The notes: generated by a model not told the origin, from the letters alone. DNA of 64,000 bases from Pelagibius sp964472095 (GCA_964472095.1 CAYYIV010000005.1:1-64000), one strand, 5' to 3'; counted from the stretch's first letter, positions 13,082 through 22,493 are shown. Made by a program: numbers and translations.

Positions 13082-14620
13082 ATGAACGATGCAGACAGCC
13101 TCGTGAAAGCCCGCCGCCCAAGCTCCCCTTCGGCCGGCGGCAGGTCGACCGGCATCACCGACCTCGAAGCCTTCGTCCATGCGCCCGGCCGCGCCGAGCA
13201 GGTCGCCGAGGTGCGCAAGCTGATCGACGAGCTGGGGATCGAGTACCTCTACCTGCAGTTTGTCTCGATCACCGGGCGCATCTGCGGCAAGGGCATCCCG
13301 GCCGACCACTGGGAGAGCATCGCCGAGAAGGGCTTCCAGCTGGTCTACGGCGCCACCATGAACCTCTTCGTGAACCGCCACGGCCGCTATATGGGCTACG
13401 GACCGGAAGCCGCCGAGCTGGTCGGCATCCCGGAGCCGGAGAGCTTCTGCCAGCTGCCCTGGGACAAGCGCGTCGGGCGGCTCTGGTGCACGCTCTTCCG
13501 CAACCGCGAGGAACGCCAGGACCCTGGCGCCTTCCTCACCTCCGACTGCCGCGGCAACCTGCGCCGCCTGCACCGGGCCTTCCAGGACAAGCACGGCCTT
13601 GCCCTGCGCAGCGGCGTCGAGCCGGAGATGATGTGGCTGAAGAAGGACGAAGAGGGCAGGCCGAACGGCGGCTTCTCCAAGCCCTACTGCTATCACATCG
13701 ACCAGTTCGAGAGCCTGCGCCCGGTCTACATGAAAGTGATCGAATACTGCCGCGCCATGGGGCTCGACATGATCCAGGGCGACCACGAGGACGCGCCGGG
13801 CCAGCTGGAGCTGAACTTCACTTTCGACGATTGCCTGCGCACCGCCGACCGGCTTTCCACCTACCGCCAGATCTGCGCCCAGGTAGCGCGCGAGTTCGGC
13901 CTCATCGCCTGTTTCATGACCAAGCCCTTCATGGGCGTCTCGGCCTCCGGCTGCCACCACAACATCTCGCTGTGGCGCGGCGGCGAAGAAGTCGTGAAGC
14001 GGCTGGGTCACGACAGGCACGCCGCCATGGAGGCGGTATTCAGCTACATGAGCGGCGGCGAGAACACCTTCATGCCGGAAGGCGACGACCCGCAGATGCC
14101 AGGTGTGGTCGGCCAGCACTCCATCGGCGGCATCGTCAAGCACCTCGACGCCATGACCGCCATCGGCTGCTCCACGGTGAACTCCTACCGGCGGCTTTGG
14201 GACACCGGCTTCTGGGCGCCGGTGTTCAAGGACTGGGGCTTCCAGAACCGCACCACCGGCCTGCGTATCTCGGCGCCCGGTCGCTTCGAGTTCCGCTCCG
14301 TCGATTCCATGGTGAACCCCTACCTCATGGCGGCGGCGATCCTGCAGGCCTGCGACGACGGCATCGACAACGAGGTCCCCTGCGGCAAACCGGAGGAGCG
14401 CAACATCTATGCCGCCATGGAAGAGGGCAAGCAGGTGGCCAAGCTGCCGATGACCCTCGGCGCCTCGCTGGAAGCGCTGTCGAAGGACCCGGTGATCCGC
14501 GGCGCGCTGCCGGGCGAGATGTATCGACTCTACCACGAGTACAAGACCGACGAGTGGGAGCGCTTTAACCACACGGTCTCCAACTGGGATGTCGATACCT
14601 ATATGAACTGTCTGCCGTGA
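13082..14620 (+). CDS. glutamine-synthetase-like ligase (second of a pair)
   Basis: 512-residue glutamine synthetase superfamily enzyme, longer and better conserved than its neighbour. Motifs: SGVEPEMMWL and GDHEDAPGQLELNF with metal-binding glutamates, ASGCHHNISLWRGG (the GSGMHxHxSL signature), NSYRRLWDTGFWAPVF, FQNRTTGLRI and GRFEFRSVDSMVNPYLMAA. Such proteins include gamma-glutamyl-amide and gamma-glutamyl-polyamine synthetases. It starts one base after the first ligase ends and 27 bases before the P450 gene, so the three appear to form one operon. Together they suggest that an amine is glutamylated and then oxidised, or that two ligases act as partners; neither is shown. The two proteins share only scattered superfamily motifs and are not a recent duplication. 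Confidence 0.87.
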   Translation: MNDADSLVKARRPSSPSAGGRSTGITDLEAFVHAPGRAEQVAEVRKLIDELGIEYLYLQFVSITGRICGKGIPADHWESIAEKGFQLVYGATMNLFVNRHGRYMGYGPEAAELVGIPEPESFCQLPWDKRVGRLWCTLFRNREERQDPGAFLTSDCRGNLRRLHRAFQDKHGLALRSGVEPEMMWLKKDEEGRPNGGFSKPYCYHIDQFESLRPVYMKVIEYCRAMGLDMIQGDHEDAPGQLELNFTFDDCLRTADRLSTYRQICAQVAREFGLIACFMTKPFMGVSASGCHHNISLWRGGEEVVKRLGHDRHAAMEAVFSYMSGGENTFMPEGDDPQMPGVVGQHSIGGIVKHLDAMTAIGCSTVNSYRRLWDTGFWAPVFKDWGFQNRTTGLRISAPGRFEFRSVDSMVNPYLMAAAILQACDDGIDNEVPCGKPEERNIYAAMEEGKQVAKLPMTLGASLEALSKDPVIRGALPGEMYRLYHEYKTDEWERFNHTVSNWDVDTYMNCLP

Positions 14621-14647
14621 TGTAAGCTGGGGCAAAGGAGCGAGCTG

Positions 14648-15835
14648 ATGGACGCGGTGCTGAAGGACCTTCCCTTCCTGCCGATGGACGACCCCGGCTT
14701 TTCGCTGCGCGCGCCTGAGGTGGCCGCCGCGCGCGCCGAGAGCTGGTGCGCCCGCACCCCCTATGGCCTGGCCGTGTTGCGACATCAGGAGATGGGCGAG
14801 CTGCTGCGCCATCCGCTGCTGCGCCAGGGCAGTCACGCCTGGCCGGCGCTCAACAAGGTGGCTGGCCCCTTCGCCGACTGGTGGGCCCGCACCATGCTGG
14901 TGACCGAAGGCAAGGACCACTCGCGCCTGCGCAAGCTGGTGAACCCGGCCTTCTCGCCGCGCCTCTTGGAGAAGATGCGTCCGCAGTTCGAGGCCATGGC
15001 CGCCGAGCTGACCGAGGATTTCATACCGGCCGGACGCTGCGACTTCATGGCGGCCTTCGCCAACCCCTACGCCTCGCGCATCCTCTGCCTCATGCTCGGC
15101 CTGCCGCAGCAGGAAGCGCCGCACCTGCTGCACCTCTCGGCCGAGATGGGCCTCGCCCTCGGAGTCTCCTTCAAGCAGCACGAAGACCGCGTGAACACCG
15201 CTACCGAGGGCATGTATGCCTATGCCGACGCGCTGGTGGCCGGGCGCCGCTCGCTGCCCGGCGACGACTTCATGTCCGCCCTGGTGGCGGCCAGCGAGGA
15301 TGCCGACCGATTGTCGGACGACGAGCTGCGCGACATGATCCTGCTGCTGGTCTTCGCCGGCATCGACACCACGCGCAACCAGCTCGGCCTCGGCATGGCG
15401 ATGTTCCTCGACCACCCGGAGCAATGGGCATTGCTCGCAGAACAACCCGAACTGGCAGCCAAGGCGGTGGAAGAGGTGATGCGCGTGCGCCCCACCATCA
15501 CCTGGGTCAGTCGCGAGGCGACGGCCGACTTCACCTACGGCGGAGTGGCGATCAGGCAGGGCACCACGCTGCACCTGCTCTCCGGCGTCGCGGCGACGCA
15601 GCCGGGGGTCTTCGCTCCCGGCTTCGACATCGCCGCCGAACGCAAGCGCCACTTCGGTTTCGGTGGCGGCATCCACCACTGCCTCGGCCACGCCATCGCC
15701 CGCAGCGACATGTCGGTAGCGCTGACCGTGCTGCCGCCGCGTCTCCGGAACCCGCGTGCCGACGGCCCCGCCGAATGGCTGCCCGACAGCGGCAACACCG
15801 GCCCGCTCAACCTGCCGATCGCCTTCGATTCCTAA
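14648..15835 (+). CDS. cytochrome P450
   Basis: 395-residue soluble bacterial class I cytochrome P450. I-helix oxygen-activation motif AGIDTTRNQ, ExxR helix in EEVMRVRP, and heme-binding loop HFGFGGGIHHCLGH with C345 as the thiolate ligand. The typical GxHxCxG consensus is present with an extra histidine (IHHCLG). A good AGGAG site lies 7 bases before ATG 14648. Third gene of the apparent ligase-ligase-P450 operon. No ferredoxin or ferredoxin reductase gene is adjacent, so electrons must come from partners encoded elsewhere. The substrate is unknown; a gamma-glutamylated amine made by the upstream ligases is a reasonable guess. Confidence 0.94.
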   Translation: MDAVLKDLPFLPMDDPGFSLRAPEVAAARAESWCARTPYGLAVLRHQEMGELLRHPLLRQGSHAWPALNKVAGPFADWWARTMLVTEGKDHSRLRKLVNPAFSPRLLEKMRPQFEAMAAELTEDFIPAGRCDFMAAFANPYASRILCLMLGLPQQEAPHLLHLSAEMGLALGVSFKQHEDRVNTATEGMYAYADALVAGRRSLPGDDFMSALVAASEDADRLSDDELRDMILLLVFAGIDTTRNQLGLGMAMFLDHPEQWALLAEQPELAAKAVEEVMRVRPTITWVSREATADFTYGGVAIRQGTTLHLLSGVAATQPGVFAPGFDIAAERKRHFGFGGGIHHCLGHAIARSDMSVALTVLPPRLRNPRADGPAEWLPDSGNTGPLNLPIAFDS

Positions 15836-15966
15836 GGTTCCCGCCGAATCAGCATCTTGCGACGGCGGCCAATAAACATCGCGTGATCGCCGGGTCCGCT
15901 TGGATGACAGGCGTCCGGGGGCCTTGTAGGCTCATGGCCGCTGCCGAGCCGGCAGGAAACCTGGAG

Positions 15967-17205
15967 ATGCCGAGGATGATCCGCCGCCGCCTGCCATTCG
16001 TGTCGATGCTGCTCGCCGCCCTGGCCGCGACCGCCGGGCTCTGCGGCGGCACTGCCCAGGCGACGGAGACCCGGAGTTGGCCTGAGATCGTCGAGGCCGC
16101 CAAAGGCCAGACCGTCTACTGGAATGCCTGGGGTGGCGACGAACGCATCAACGCCTACATCGCCTGGGTCGGCGACCAGGTGAAGCAGCGCTACGGCATC
16201 ACCCTCCAGCAGGTGAAGCTCGCCGACACGGCTGACGCCGTCTCCCGCGTGCTGGCCGAACGCGCGGCTGGCAAGAAGGAGGGCGGCTCCGTCGACCTCA
16301 TCTGGATCAACGGCGAGAACTTCGCCGCCATGAAAGAGCAGCAGCTTCTCTACGGCCCCTTCACCCAGGTGCTGCCCAACTTCCAACTGGTCGACTTCGA
16401 CGACAAGCCCACCACCCTGGTGGACTTCACCGTGCCGACCGACGGCTATGAAGCGCCCTGGGGTATGGCCAAGCTGAACTTCATCTACGAGTCGGCGCGC
16501 GTCGAAGAGACGCCCGGCTCGATCCCCGCTCTGCTGGCCTGGGCCAGAGCACACCCTGGCCGCTTCACCTATCCCACCCCGCCGGACTTCCTCGGCAGCA
16601 CCTTCCTCAAGCAGGTACTGGTTGAGCTGGCGCCCGATCCCGACTTCCTGCAGCAGCCGGTCGAGAACGATGCCCAGGTGGAGCAGGCGGCGAGGCCGCT
16701 GTGGGAATATCTCGACGCGCTGCACCCGCACCTCTGGCGCGGCGGCAAGACCTTCCCGGCCAGCGGCCCTGCACAGCGTCAACTGCTTGATGACGGCGAG
16801 GTCGACATCGCACTTTCGTTCCATCCTTCGGAGGCCTCTTCGGCGATCGCCAACGGCCTGCTGCCGAAGACGGCGCGCAGCTTCGTGCTCGATCGGGGCA
16901 CCATCGGCAACACCCACTTTGTCGCCATTCCCTTCAATGCGAATGCCGCGGAGGCCGCCATGGTGGTGGCGAACTTCCTGATGAGCCCCGAGGCGCAGGC
17001 GGTGAAGCAGAGCCAGGAGGCCTGGGGCGACGATACCGTGCTGGCCCTGTCCAAACTCAGCGAGGGCCAGCGCCGCCTCTTCGAAAGCCTGCCGCGCGGC
17101 GTCGCCACGCTCGCACCCGACGAACTCGGCCCGACTCTGCTGGAGCCGCATCCCTCCTGGATGACCCGCATCGAGGCCGAGTGGCAGCAGCGCTACGCCC
17201 GCTGA
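15967..17205 (+). CDS. YnjB-like ABC transporter substrate-binding protein
   Basis: 412-residue periplasmic binding protein of the YnjB family (COG4134), part of the YnjBCD importer whose substrate is not established. An N-terminal signal peptide (RRRLPFVSMLLAALAATAG, then TAQATET) precedes a mature domain that opens with the family phrase IVEAAKGQTVYWNAWGGDERIN and continues with VDLIWINGENF and YEAPWGMAKLNFIY. The ATG at 15967 has GGAAACCTGGAG upstream; a second ATG three codons later is also possible. The 131 bases before it separate it from the P450 gene, so it may start its own operon with the two downstream transporter genes, which follow closely. Confidence 0.88.
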   Translation: MPRMIRRRLPFVSMLLAALAATAGLCGGTAQATETRSWPEIVEAAKGQTVYWNAWGGDERINAYIAWVGDQVKQRYGITLQQVKLADTADAVSRVLAERAAGKKEGGSVDLIWINGENFAAMKEQQLLYGPFTQVLPNFQLVDFDDKPTTLVDFTVPTDGYEAPWGMAKLNFIYESARVEETPGSIPALLAWARAHPGRFTYPTPPDFLGSTFLKQVLVELAPDPDFLQQPVENDAQVEQAARPLWEYLDALHPHLWRGGKTFPASGPAQRQLLDDGEVDIALSFHPSEASSAIANGLLPKTARSFVLDRGTIGNTHFVAIPFNANAAEAAMVVANFLMSPEAQAVKQSQEAWGDDTVLALSKLSEGQRRLFESLPRGVATLAPDELGPTLLEPHPSWMTRIEAEWQQRYAR

Positions 17206-17229
17206 AACCGGCGTGACGGAACCCGGGCC

Positions 17230-18939
17230 ATGCCCCGCCCCGGCCTGCTCGCCTACCTTCCGGCGCTGACCCTGGCGCTGTTCCTGGCACCGGTGGTCGC
17301 CGGGCTGATCGGCACCTGGCTGCCCGCCTTCGGCTATTTCCCGACTCTCGGCGGCACCAGCCTCACCCTGGCGCCCTGGGCCAAGCTCTTCGCCCAACCA
17401 GGGCTCGGCGAATCGCTGCGCCTGACCGTGCTTTCCGGTTTCCTCGCCACCCTTACCGCCTTTCTGCTCACGATCTTGCTGCTTGCGGCCTGCCACGGCG
17501 GTCGCCTCATCCTCGCCCTGCGCAGCCTCATGGCGCCGCTGATCGCCGTGCCCCACGCGGCGGTCGCCCTCGGCCTCGCCTTCCTGATTGCGCCGAGCGG
17601 CTGGCTGGTGCGACTGGTGTCGCCCTGGGCGACCGGCTGGGAGCTGCCGCCCGACGTCGCCACGGTGCAGGACTCCAACGGGCTGGCGCTCGCCCTCGGC
17701 CTGGTCATCAAGGAACTGCCCTTCCTCTTGCTGATGACCCTGGCGGCACTCGAGCAGGTTCGCGCCGAGGAACGCCTGGCGGTCGCCCGCTCGCTCGGCT
17801 ACGGCCCGCTGTCCGCCTGGCTGAAGGCTGTGCTGCCGGCTGTCTACCGCCAGATCCGCTTGCCGGTCTATGCCGTGCTCGCCTATTCGCTCTCCGTCGT
17901 CGACATGGCGCTCATCCTGGCGCCGCTGGCACCGCCGCCGCTGGCGGTGCAGGTGCTGCGCTGGTTCAACGACCCCGATCTCTCCATGCGCTTCGTCGCG
18001 GCGGCCGGTGCCAGCCTGCAGTTGCTGGTCGTCGTTGGCGGCATCGCCCTCTGGCGCCTCGGCGAGTTTGTGGTTGAGCGGCTCGGCCGCGCCTGGATCG
18101 CCGGCGGCCGGCGCGGCGGCGACGGCCGCGTCGCCCGCGTGCTGACGACCGGCCTGGTGATGAGCGCCGTCGGCCTCGCCGCCGCCGGACTTGCCAGCCT
18201 GGCGCTGTGGTCGGTGACGCGGCGCTGGCGCTATCCCGACGCCCTGCCCAGCGAGTTCAGCCTGGAAACCTGGGCCCGTCAGGCGCCCGAAGCCGCTACC
18301 ATCACCGGTACCACCCTCGCCGCCGGCCTCGTCGCAGCGGCTATAGCCCTGGTGCTGGTGCTTGGCTGCCTGGAGAACGAGCAGCGCCGCGGCCTCACCC
18401 TGAGCAATCGCGCGCTCTGGCTGCTCTACACCCCGCTGCTGGTACCGCAGGTGGCCTTTCTCTTCGGCACCCAGATACTGGCAATCAAGGCCGGCATCGA
18501 CGCCACCTGGATCGCCGTCGTGTGGAGCCACCTGCTCTTCGTGCTGCCTTATGTGTTCCTCACCCTTGGCGATTCCTACCGCGCCCTCGACGAGCGCTAT
18601 GCCCGCACCGCGCTCTGCCTTGGCGCCCGGCCCAACCGGGTTTTCTGGCAGGTCAAGCTGCCGATGCTGCTGCGGCCGGTGCTCTTCGCGCTGGCTGTCG
18701 GTTTCGCCGTCAGCGTGACACAATACCTGCCGACCCTCTTTGCCGGCGGAGGCCGCTTCGTCACCCTGACGACGGAAGCCGTCGGCCTTGCCGCCGGAGG
18801 TGACCGCCGGGTGATCGGTGTCTATGCCTTTCTGCAGGCGCTGCTGCCGCTGCTGGCCTTCGCCGCAGCGCTGGCCCTGCCGCGTCTGCTGGTGGGCCCC
18901 CTGGCACAGCGCCGCACCCTGCGGGCAGCGGCGGCATGA
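17230..18939 (+). CDS. YnjC-like ABC transporter permease (double permease)
   Basis: 569-residue inner-membrane permease made of two homologous halves, as in YnjC and the ThiP/FbpB class. About twelve hydrophobic segments are visible. Each half carries an EAA-type cytoplasmic loop: ERLAVARSLGYGPLSAWLKAVLP in the first half (shown here to residue scale, near 190) and DERYARTALCLGARPNRVFW in the second. The gene starts 24 bases after the binding protein stops and overlaps the ATPase gene by four bases (ATGA), so the three form one transport operon. Confidence 0.88.
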   Translation: MPRPGLLAYLPALTLALFLAPVVAGLIGTWLPAFGYFPTLGGTSLTLAPWAKLFAQPGLGESLRLTVLSGFLATLTAFLLTILLLAACHGGRLILALRSLMAPLIAVPHAAVALGLAFLIAPSGWLVRLVSPWATGWELPPDVATVQDSNGLALALGLVIKELPFLLLMTLAALEQVRAEERLAVARSLGYGPLSAWLKAVLPAVYRQIRLPVYAVLAYSLSVVDMALILAPLAPPPLAVQVLRWFNDPDLSMRFVAAAGASLQLLVVVGGIALWRLGEFVVERLGRAWIAGGRRGGDGRVARVLTTGLVMSAVGLAAAGLASLALWSVTRRWRYPDALPSEFSLETWARQAPEAATITGTTLAAGLVAAAIALVLVLGCLENEQRRGLTLSNRALWLLYTPLLVPQVAFLFGTQILAIKAGIDATWIAVVWSHLLFVLPYVFLTLGDSYRALDERYARTALCLGARPNRVFWQVKLPMLLRPVLFALAVGFAVSVTQYLPTLFAGGGRFVTLTTEAVGLAAGGDRRVIGVYAFLQALLPLLAFAAALALPRLLVGPLAQRRTLRAAAA

Positions 18940-19661
18940 GCATTATCGACCTCAGCCACGAACATGGCCTGATTCTCAGCCGGGTGGAGATCGCCCTCCG
19001 CGCGCCCGGGGGTCCGCGGCGCATCCTGGGGCCGATAAGCCTGGAGGTACCGCCTGGCGAGGTCGTCACCGTCATGGGGCCCAGCGGCTGCGGCAAGTCG
19101 AGCCTGCTGGCGCTGATCTGCGGCACCCTCTCCCCGGCGCTCAGCGGCAGCGGCCGGGTGCTGCTGAACGGCCAGGACATCTCGGCCCGGCCGCCGGAAG
19201 CACGCCACGTCGGCATCCTCTTCCAGGACGACCTGCTGTTTCCGCACCTCTCGGTCGCCGGCAATCTCGCCTTCGGACTGCCGGCATCGGTACGCGGGCG
19301 CCGCGCGCGGCGTGAACGCATCGAGGCGGCGCTGGCCGAGGCCGACATGCTGGCTTTCTACGACCGCGATCCGGCGACGCTTTCCGGCGGCCAGCGCGCC
19401 CGCATCGCTCTGCTGCGCACCCTGCTGTCCGGGCCGCGCGCCCTGCTGCTCGACGAGCCCTTCGCCAAGCTCGACGTCGCCCTGCGTGCGCGCTTCCGCG
19501 CCTTCGTCTTCGACCATGCCCGCGCCCAGGGCCTGCCGACCCTGCTGGTTACCCACGACCCGCAGGACGCCGCGGATGCAGGTGGCCCACGCCTGCAGAT
19601 CGACGCGGAAGGCCACATTCCCGACGGGCGGCCCGCCGGCCGCGGCCATCGCCCCGGCTAG
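18936..19661 (+). CDS. YnjD-like ABC transporter ATPase
   Basis: 241-residue ATP-binding subunit that powers the YnjBCD-type importer. Walker A GPSGCGKSS, Q-loop in GILFQDDLLFPHLSV, signature ATLSGGQRARIALLRTLL and Walker B ALLLDEPFAKLD, then H-loop LLVTHDPQDA. It overlaps the permease gene by four bases. The C-terminal 25 residues (after GGPRLQIDAEGHI) are glycine- and arginine-rich and have no regulatory domain. The following 154 bases to apaG contain no gene that I can support. Confidence 0.92.
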   Translation: MSIIDLSHEHGLILSRVEIALRAPGGPRRILGPISLEVPPGEVVTVMGPSGCGKSSLLALICGTLSPALSGSGRVLLNGQDISARPPEARHVGILFQDDLLFPHLSVAGNLAFGLPASVRGRRARRERIEAALAEADMLAFYDRDPATLSGGQRARIALLRTLLSGPRALLLDEPFAKLDVALRARFRAFVFDHARAQGLPTLLVTHDPQDAADAGGPRLQIDAEGHIPDGRPAGRGHRPG

Positions 19662-19815
19662 GGACGCGACCGCCGGCCGCGTGCGAACGAGCGGAACACC
19701 GCGCAATCAGGCGCCTCCCGGGTGGGTCTTTCTTGTCGCAGCCGCAGGGCGTAGACTGGCCCGCGGAAAGCGCTCCGCCGGCAAAACGGCCGGCCGATAG
19801 AGGATCACCAATGCC

Positions 19816-20208
19816 ATGTACAGGGCGACGACAGACTCGATCAGCGTGACGGTGAAGCCGATCTACCTGGAAGAACAGTCCTCCCCGACGGACAGCCACT
19901 ATGTCTGGGCCTACCAGGTGCGGATCGAGAACACCGGCAGCGAAACGGTCCAACTGCTGAACCGCCACTGGCGCATCACCGATTCCATGGGCCGGGTCCA
20001 GGAGGTCCACGGCGCCGGCGTGGTCGGCGAGCAGCCGACCCTGGAGCCGGGCGAGACCTTCGAGTACACCAGCGGCACGCCGCTCAGCACGCCTTCAGGC
20101 ATCATGGTCGGCAGCTACGAGATGGAAAGCACCGGCGGCCGGCGTTTCGATGTCGAGATTCCGGCCTTTTCCCTGGACAGTCCTCACCAGCCCGTGCAAC
20201 TGAACTAG
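19816..20208 (+). CDS. apaG: ApaG protein
   Basis: 130-residue ApaG, a fibronectin-III-like domain protein historically linked to Co2+/Mg2+ resistance through the apaH operon; its molecular role is unsettled. The family signatures are clear: the opening ITVKP-like ISVTVKPIYLEEQSSP, YVWAYQVRIEN, VQLLNRHWRITD, the loop GEQPTLEPGETFEYTSG and, near the end, GSYEM. The ATG at 19816 sits a few bases after AGAGGATCACC. It is not next to apaH here and stands alone before folE. Confidence 0.93.
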   Translation: MYRATTDSISVTVKPIYLEEQSSPTDSHYVWAYQVRIENTGSETVQLLNRHWRITDSMGRVQEVHGAGVVGEQPTLEPGETFEYTSGTPLSTPSGIMVGSYEMESTGGRRFDVEIPAFSLDSPHQPVQLN

Positions 20209-20299
20209 CCGAGCGCGACGAAGCCAGGTCGCGGAGGCCGGACCCGTCATCGGGACAAGCGGCCTTTCCCGCGGACCATGAGGAGGAGGCCGGCCCGAC

Positions 20300-20932
20300 G
20301 TGACCAGCAGCCAGAAGATTCAAACCCTGCAGAACCTCGAACCGCCATCACGCGAGCAGGCGCTGAAGGCAGTGGAGACCCTGATCCGCTGGGCCGGCGA
20401 CGACCCGACGCGCGAAGGCCTGCTCGGCACGCCGGATCGCGTGGTGAAAGCCTACAAGGAGTTCTTCGAGGGTTACGCCGTCGACCCGCTCGATCTGCTG
20501 GAGCGCACCTTCGAGGAGGTCGAGGGCTACGACGAGATGGTGCTGCTGCGCGACATCCGTTTCGAGTCCCACTGCGAGCACCACATGGCGCCGATCATCG
20601 GACGGGCCCATGTCGCCTACATGCCGGACAACCGCGTGGTCGGCATCTCCAAGCTGGCGCGGGTCGTCGAGGCCTATGCCCGGCGCCTGCAGATCCAGGA
20701 AAAGATGACCGCGCAGATCGCCAATACCATCAACGAGGTGCTGAACCCCAAGGGCGTCGCCGTGGTGATCGAGGCGAAGCATCACTGCATGACCACCCGC
20801 GGCGTGCACAAGCCGGGCACCTCCATGGTGACCAGCCGCATGCTCGGCATGTTCCGCACCAATGCCTCCACGCGCCGCGAGTTCCTCTCCCTGCTCGGCA
20901 CGCCTGCGAGTCTGGGCCACGACGGCGGCTGA
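20300..20932 (+). CDS. folE: GTP cyclohydrolase I (FolE)
   Basis: 210-residue GTP cyclohydrolase IA, which turns GTP into 7,8-dihydroneopterin triphosphate, the first step of folate (and tetrahydrobiopterin or queuosine-related) synthesis. Zinc ligands are visible in SHCEHHMAPI and AKHHCMTTRG, with the substrate-binding VVGISKLARVV between them. The start is GTG at 20300, ten bases after a strong GAGGAGGAGG site; no ATG fits better. The N-terminal 20 residues are a short polar extension. It follows apaG by 91 bases with its own ribosome-binding site, so the two may or may not be one transcript. Confidence 0.95.
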   Translation: MTSSQKIQTLQNLEPPSREQALKAVETLIRWAGDDPTREGLLGTPDRVVKAYKEFFEGYAVDPLDLLERTFEEVEGYDEMVLLRDIRFESHCEHHMAPIIGRAHVAYMPDNRVVGISKLARVVEAYARRLQIQEKMTAQIANTINEVLNPKGVAVVIEAKHHCMTTRGVHKPGTSMVTSRMLGMFRTNASTRREFLSLLGTPASLGHDGG

Positions 20933-21019
20933 CCACGGCCAGGGGCAAGGCATGACGCGGGGGACAGCAGTCGAGGAGGCGGAGCCCGGTCCAGGAAGCT
21001 TGGGGGCCGGAAAGCGTTT

Positions 21020-22483
21020 GTGCCCGGGCCGCCGACGATGATCGAGTTGCGCCCCGTCATCTTCATCATCGGCATCCTGCTGTCGATCCTGGCGGTGGCC
21101 ATGATGATTCCCGCCATCGTCGATATCGCCATCGGGCATCCCGACTGGCAAGTCTTCATGGTCGCCGCCTTCGTGACGCTCTTCGTCGGCGTCTCGATGG
21201 TGCTGACCACGCGTGCCAGTCTGCGGCGCTTCTCCGTGCGCCAGGCCTTCCTGATGACCAACCTCGCCTGGTTCGTGATCGCCGTTTTCGGCGCGCTGCC
21301 GTTCCAGTTCTCCGAGCTGGAACTCAGTCCCGTCGATGCCTTCTTCGAGTCGATGTCCGGCGTCACCACCACCGGCGCCACGGTGATCGTCGGGCTCGAC
21401 TTCGCACCGCCGGGGATCCTGTTGTGGCGCGCCATCCTGCAGTGGCTCGGCGGTATCGGCATCATCGTCATGGCGGTCGCCATCCTGCCGATGCTGCAGG
21501 TCGGCGGCATGCAGTTGTTCCGAGTCGAGGCTTTCGACGCCGACAAGGTACTGCCGCGCGCAGCGCAGATCGCCGGCGGTATCGCCATCATCTACGTCTT
21601 CCTCACAGGCGTCGCGGTGCTGGTGTTATGGTCGCTCGGCATGTCCGGCTTCGATGCGGTCGCCCACTCCATGACCTCCATCGCCACCGGTGGCTTTTCT
21701 AACTACGACGCTTCGGTCGGCCACTTCGACAATGCCGGCATCGACTGGGCGATGAGCGTCATCATGGTCCTCGGCTCGGTGCCCTTCGTACTCTATCTGA
21801 GAGTCGTCCGTGGCGATCTGCGGACGGTCTTCGCCGATACCCAGGTGCGCTGGTTCCTGTCCATCGTCGTCGCCTCCGTCGGCATGGTCGCGCTCTGGCT
21901 CTACTACAGTGACCTCATGGCGCCACTCGACGCGCTGCGCTACAGCACCTTCAACGTGATCTCGGTAATGACAGGCAGCGGCTTCTCCACCGCCGATTAC
22001 GGCCGCTGGGGCAGCTTCGTTGTACCCCTCATGTTCATACTGATGTTCATCGGCGGCTGCGCCGGATCGACCACCTGCGGCATCAAGATCTTCCGCCTGC
22101 AGGTGCTCTACGCCACGGCCGAGGCGCAGATCCACCGCCTCATGCAGCCCAATGGCGTGTTCTTTCCCTACTACAACCGAAAGCCGATTCCCGACGCCGT
22201 CGCCACCTCGGTTATGAGCTTCTTCTTCCTCTTCGCGGCCTGCTTCGCGCTGCTCGCCGTGGCGCTCGGCTTGACCGGGCTCGACTTCATCACCGCCGTC
22301 TCCGGTGCCGCCACCGCGATCGCCAACGTCGGTCCCGGCCTCGGCGACACCATCGGGCCGGCCGGCAACTTCGCCACCCTGCCGGACAGTGCCAAGCTTC
22401 TCTTGAGCCTCGGTATGCTGCTCGGCAGGCTGGAGCTCTTCACCGTGCTCATCCTGCTGGCGCCCGCCTTCTGGCGCGGCTAA
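21020..22483 (+). CDS. TrkH-family potassium uptake membrane subunit
   Basis: Transmembrane subunit of a Trk/Ktr-type potassium uptake system, about 487 residues, with four repeated membrane-pore-membrane units. Filter-like segments containing the characteristic glycine appear as GVTTTGATVI, TSIATGGFSNYD, SVMTGSGFSTADY and ATAIANVGPGLG. The GCAGSTTCGIKIFR stretch is the TrkH intramembrane loop that gates the pore. Start GTG at 21020 follows GGAAAG by five bases; an ATG 18 bases downstream (21038) lacks a ribosome-binding site. No TrkA (regulatory NAD-binding) gene lies nearby, so the cytoplasmic partner is elsewhere. The next gene begins 10 bases after this one. Confidence 0.93.
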   Translation: MPGPPTMIELRPVIFIIGILLSILAVAMMIPAIVDIAIGHPDWQVFMVAAFVTLFVGVSMVLTTRASLRRFSVRQAFLMTNLAWFVIAVFGALPFQFSELELSPVDAFFESMSGVTTTGATVIVGLDFAPPGILLWRAILQWLGGIGIIVMAVAILPMLQVGGMQLFRVEAFDADKVLPRAAQIAGGIAIIYVFLTGVAVLVLWSLGMSGFDAVAHSMTSIATGGFSNYDASVGHFDNAGIDWAMSVIMVLGSVPFVLYLRVVRGDLRTVFADTQVRWFLSIVVASVGMVALWLYYSDLMAPLDALRYSTFNVISVMTGSGFSTADYGRWGSFVVPLMFILMFIGGCAGSTTCGIKIFRLQVLYATAEAQIHRLMQPNGVFFPYYNRKPIPDAVATSVMSFFFLFAACFALLAVALGLTGLDFITAVSGAATAIANVGPGLGDTIGPAGNFATLPDSAKLLLSLGMLLGRLELFTVLILLAPAFWRG

Positions 22484-22493
22484 GAAAGGCGTC

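Noticed and set aside
12593..15691. Minus-strand open frame of about 1030 codons opposite the ligases and P450.
   Set aside because: Antisense to three genes with clear motifs; composition is typical of a shadow frame.
14746..17205. Fusion of a P450-region frame with the YnjB binding protein.
   Set aside because: The first part is out of frame with P450; the binding protein has its own signal peptide at 15967.
15832..18723. Minus-strand open frame of about 960 codons opposite the YnjBC genes.
   Set aside because: Glutamine- and glycine-rich shadow of the transporter genes, without motifs.
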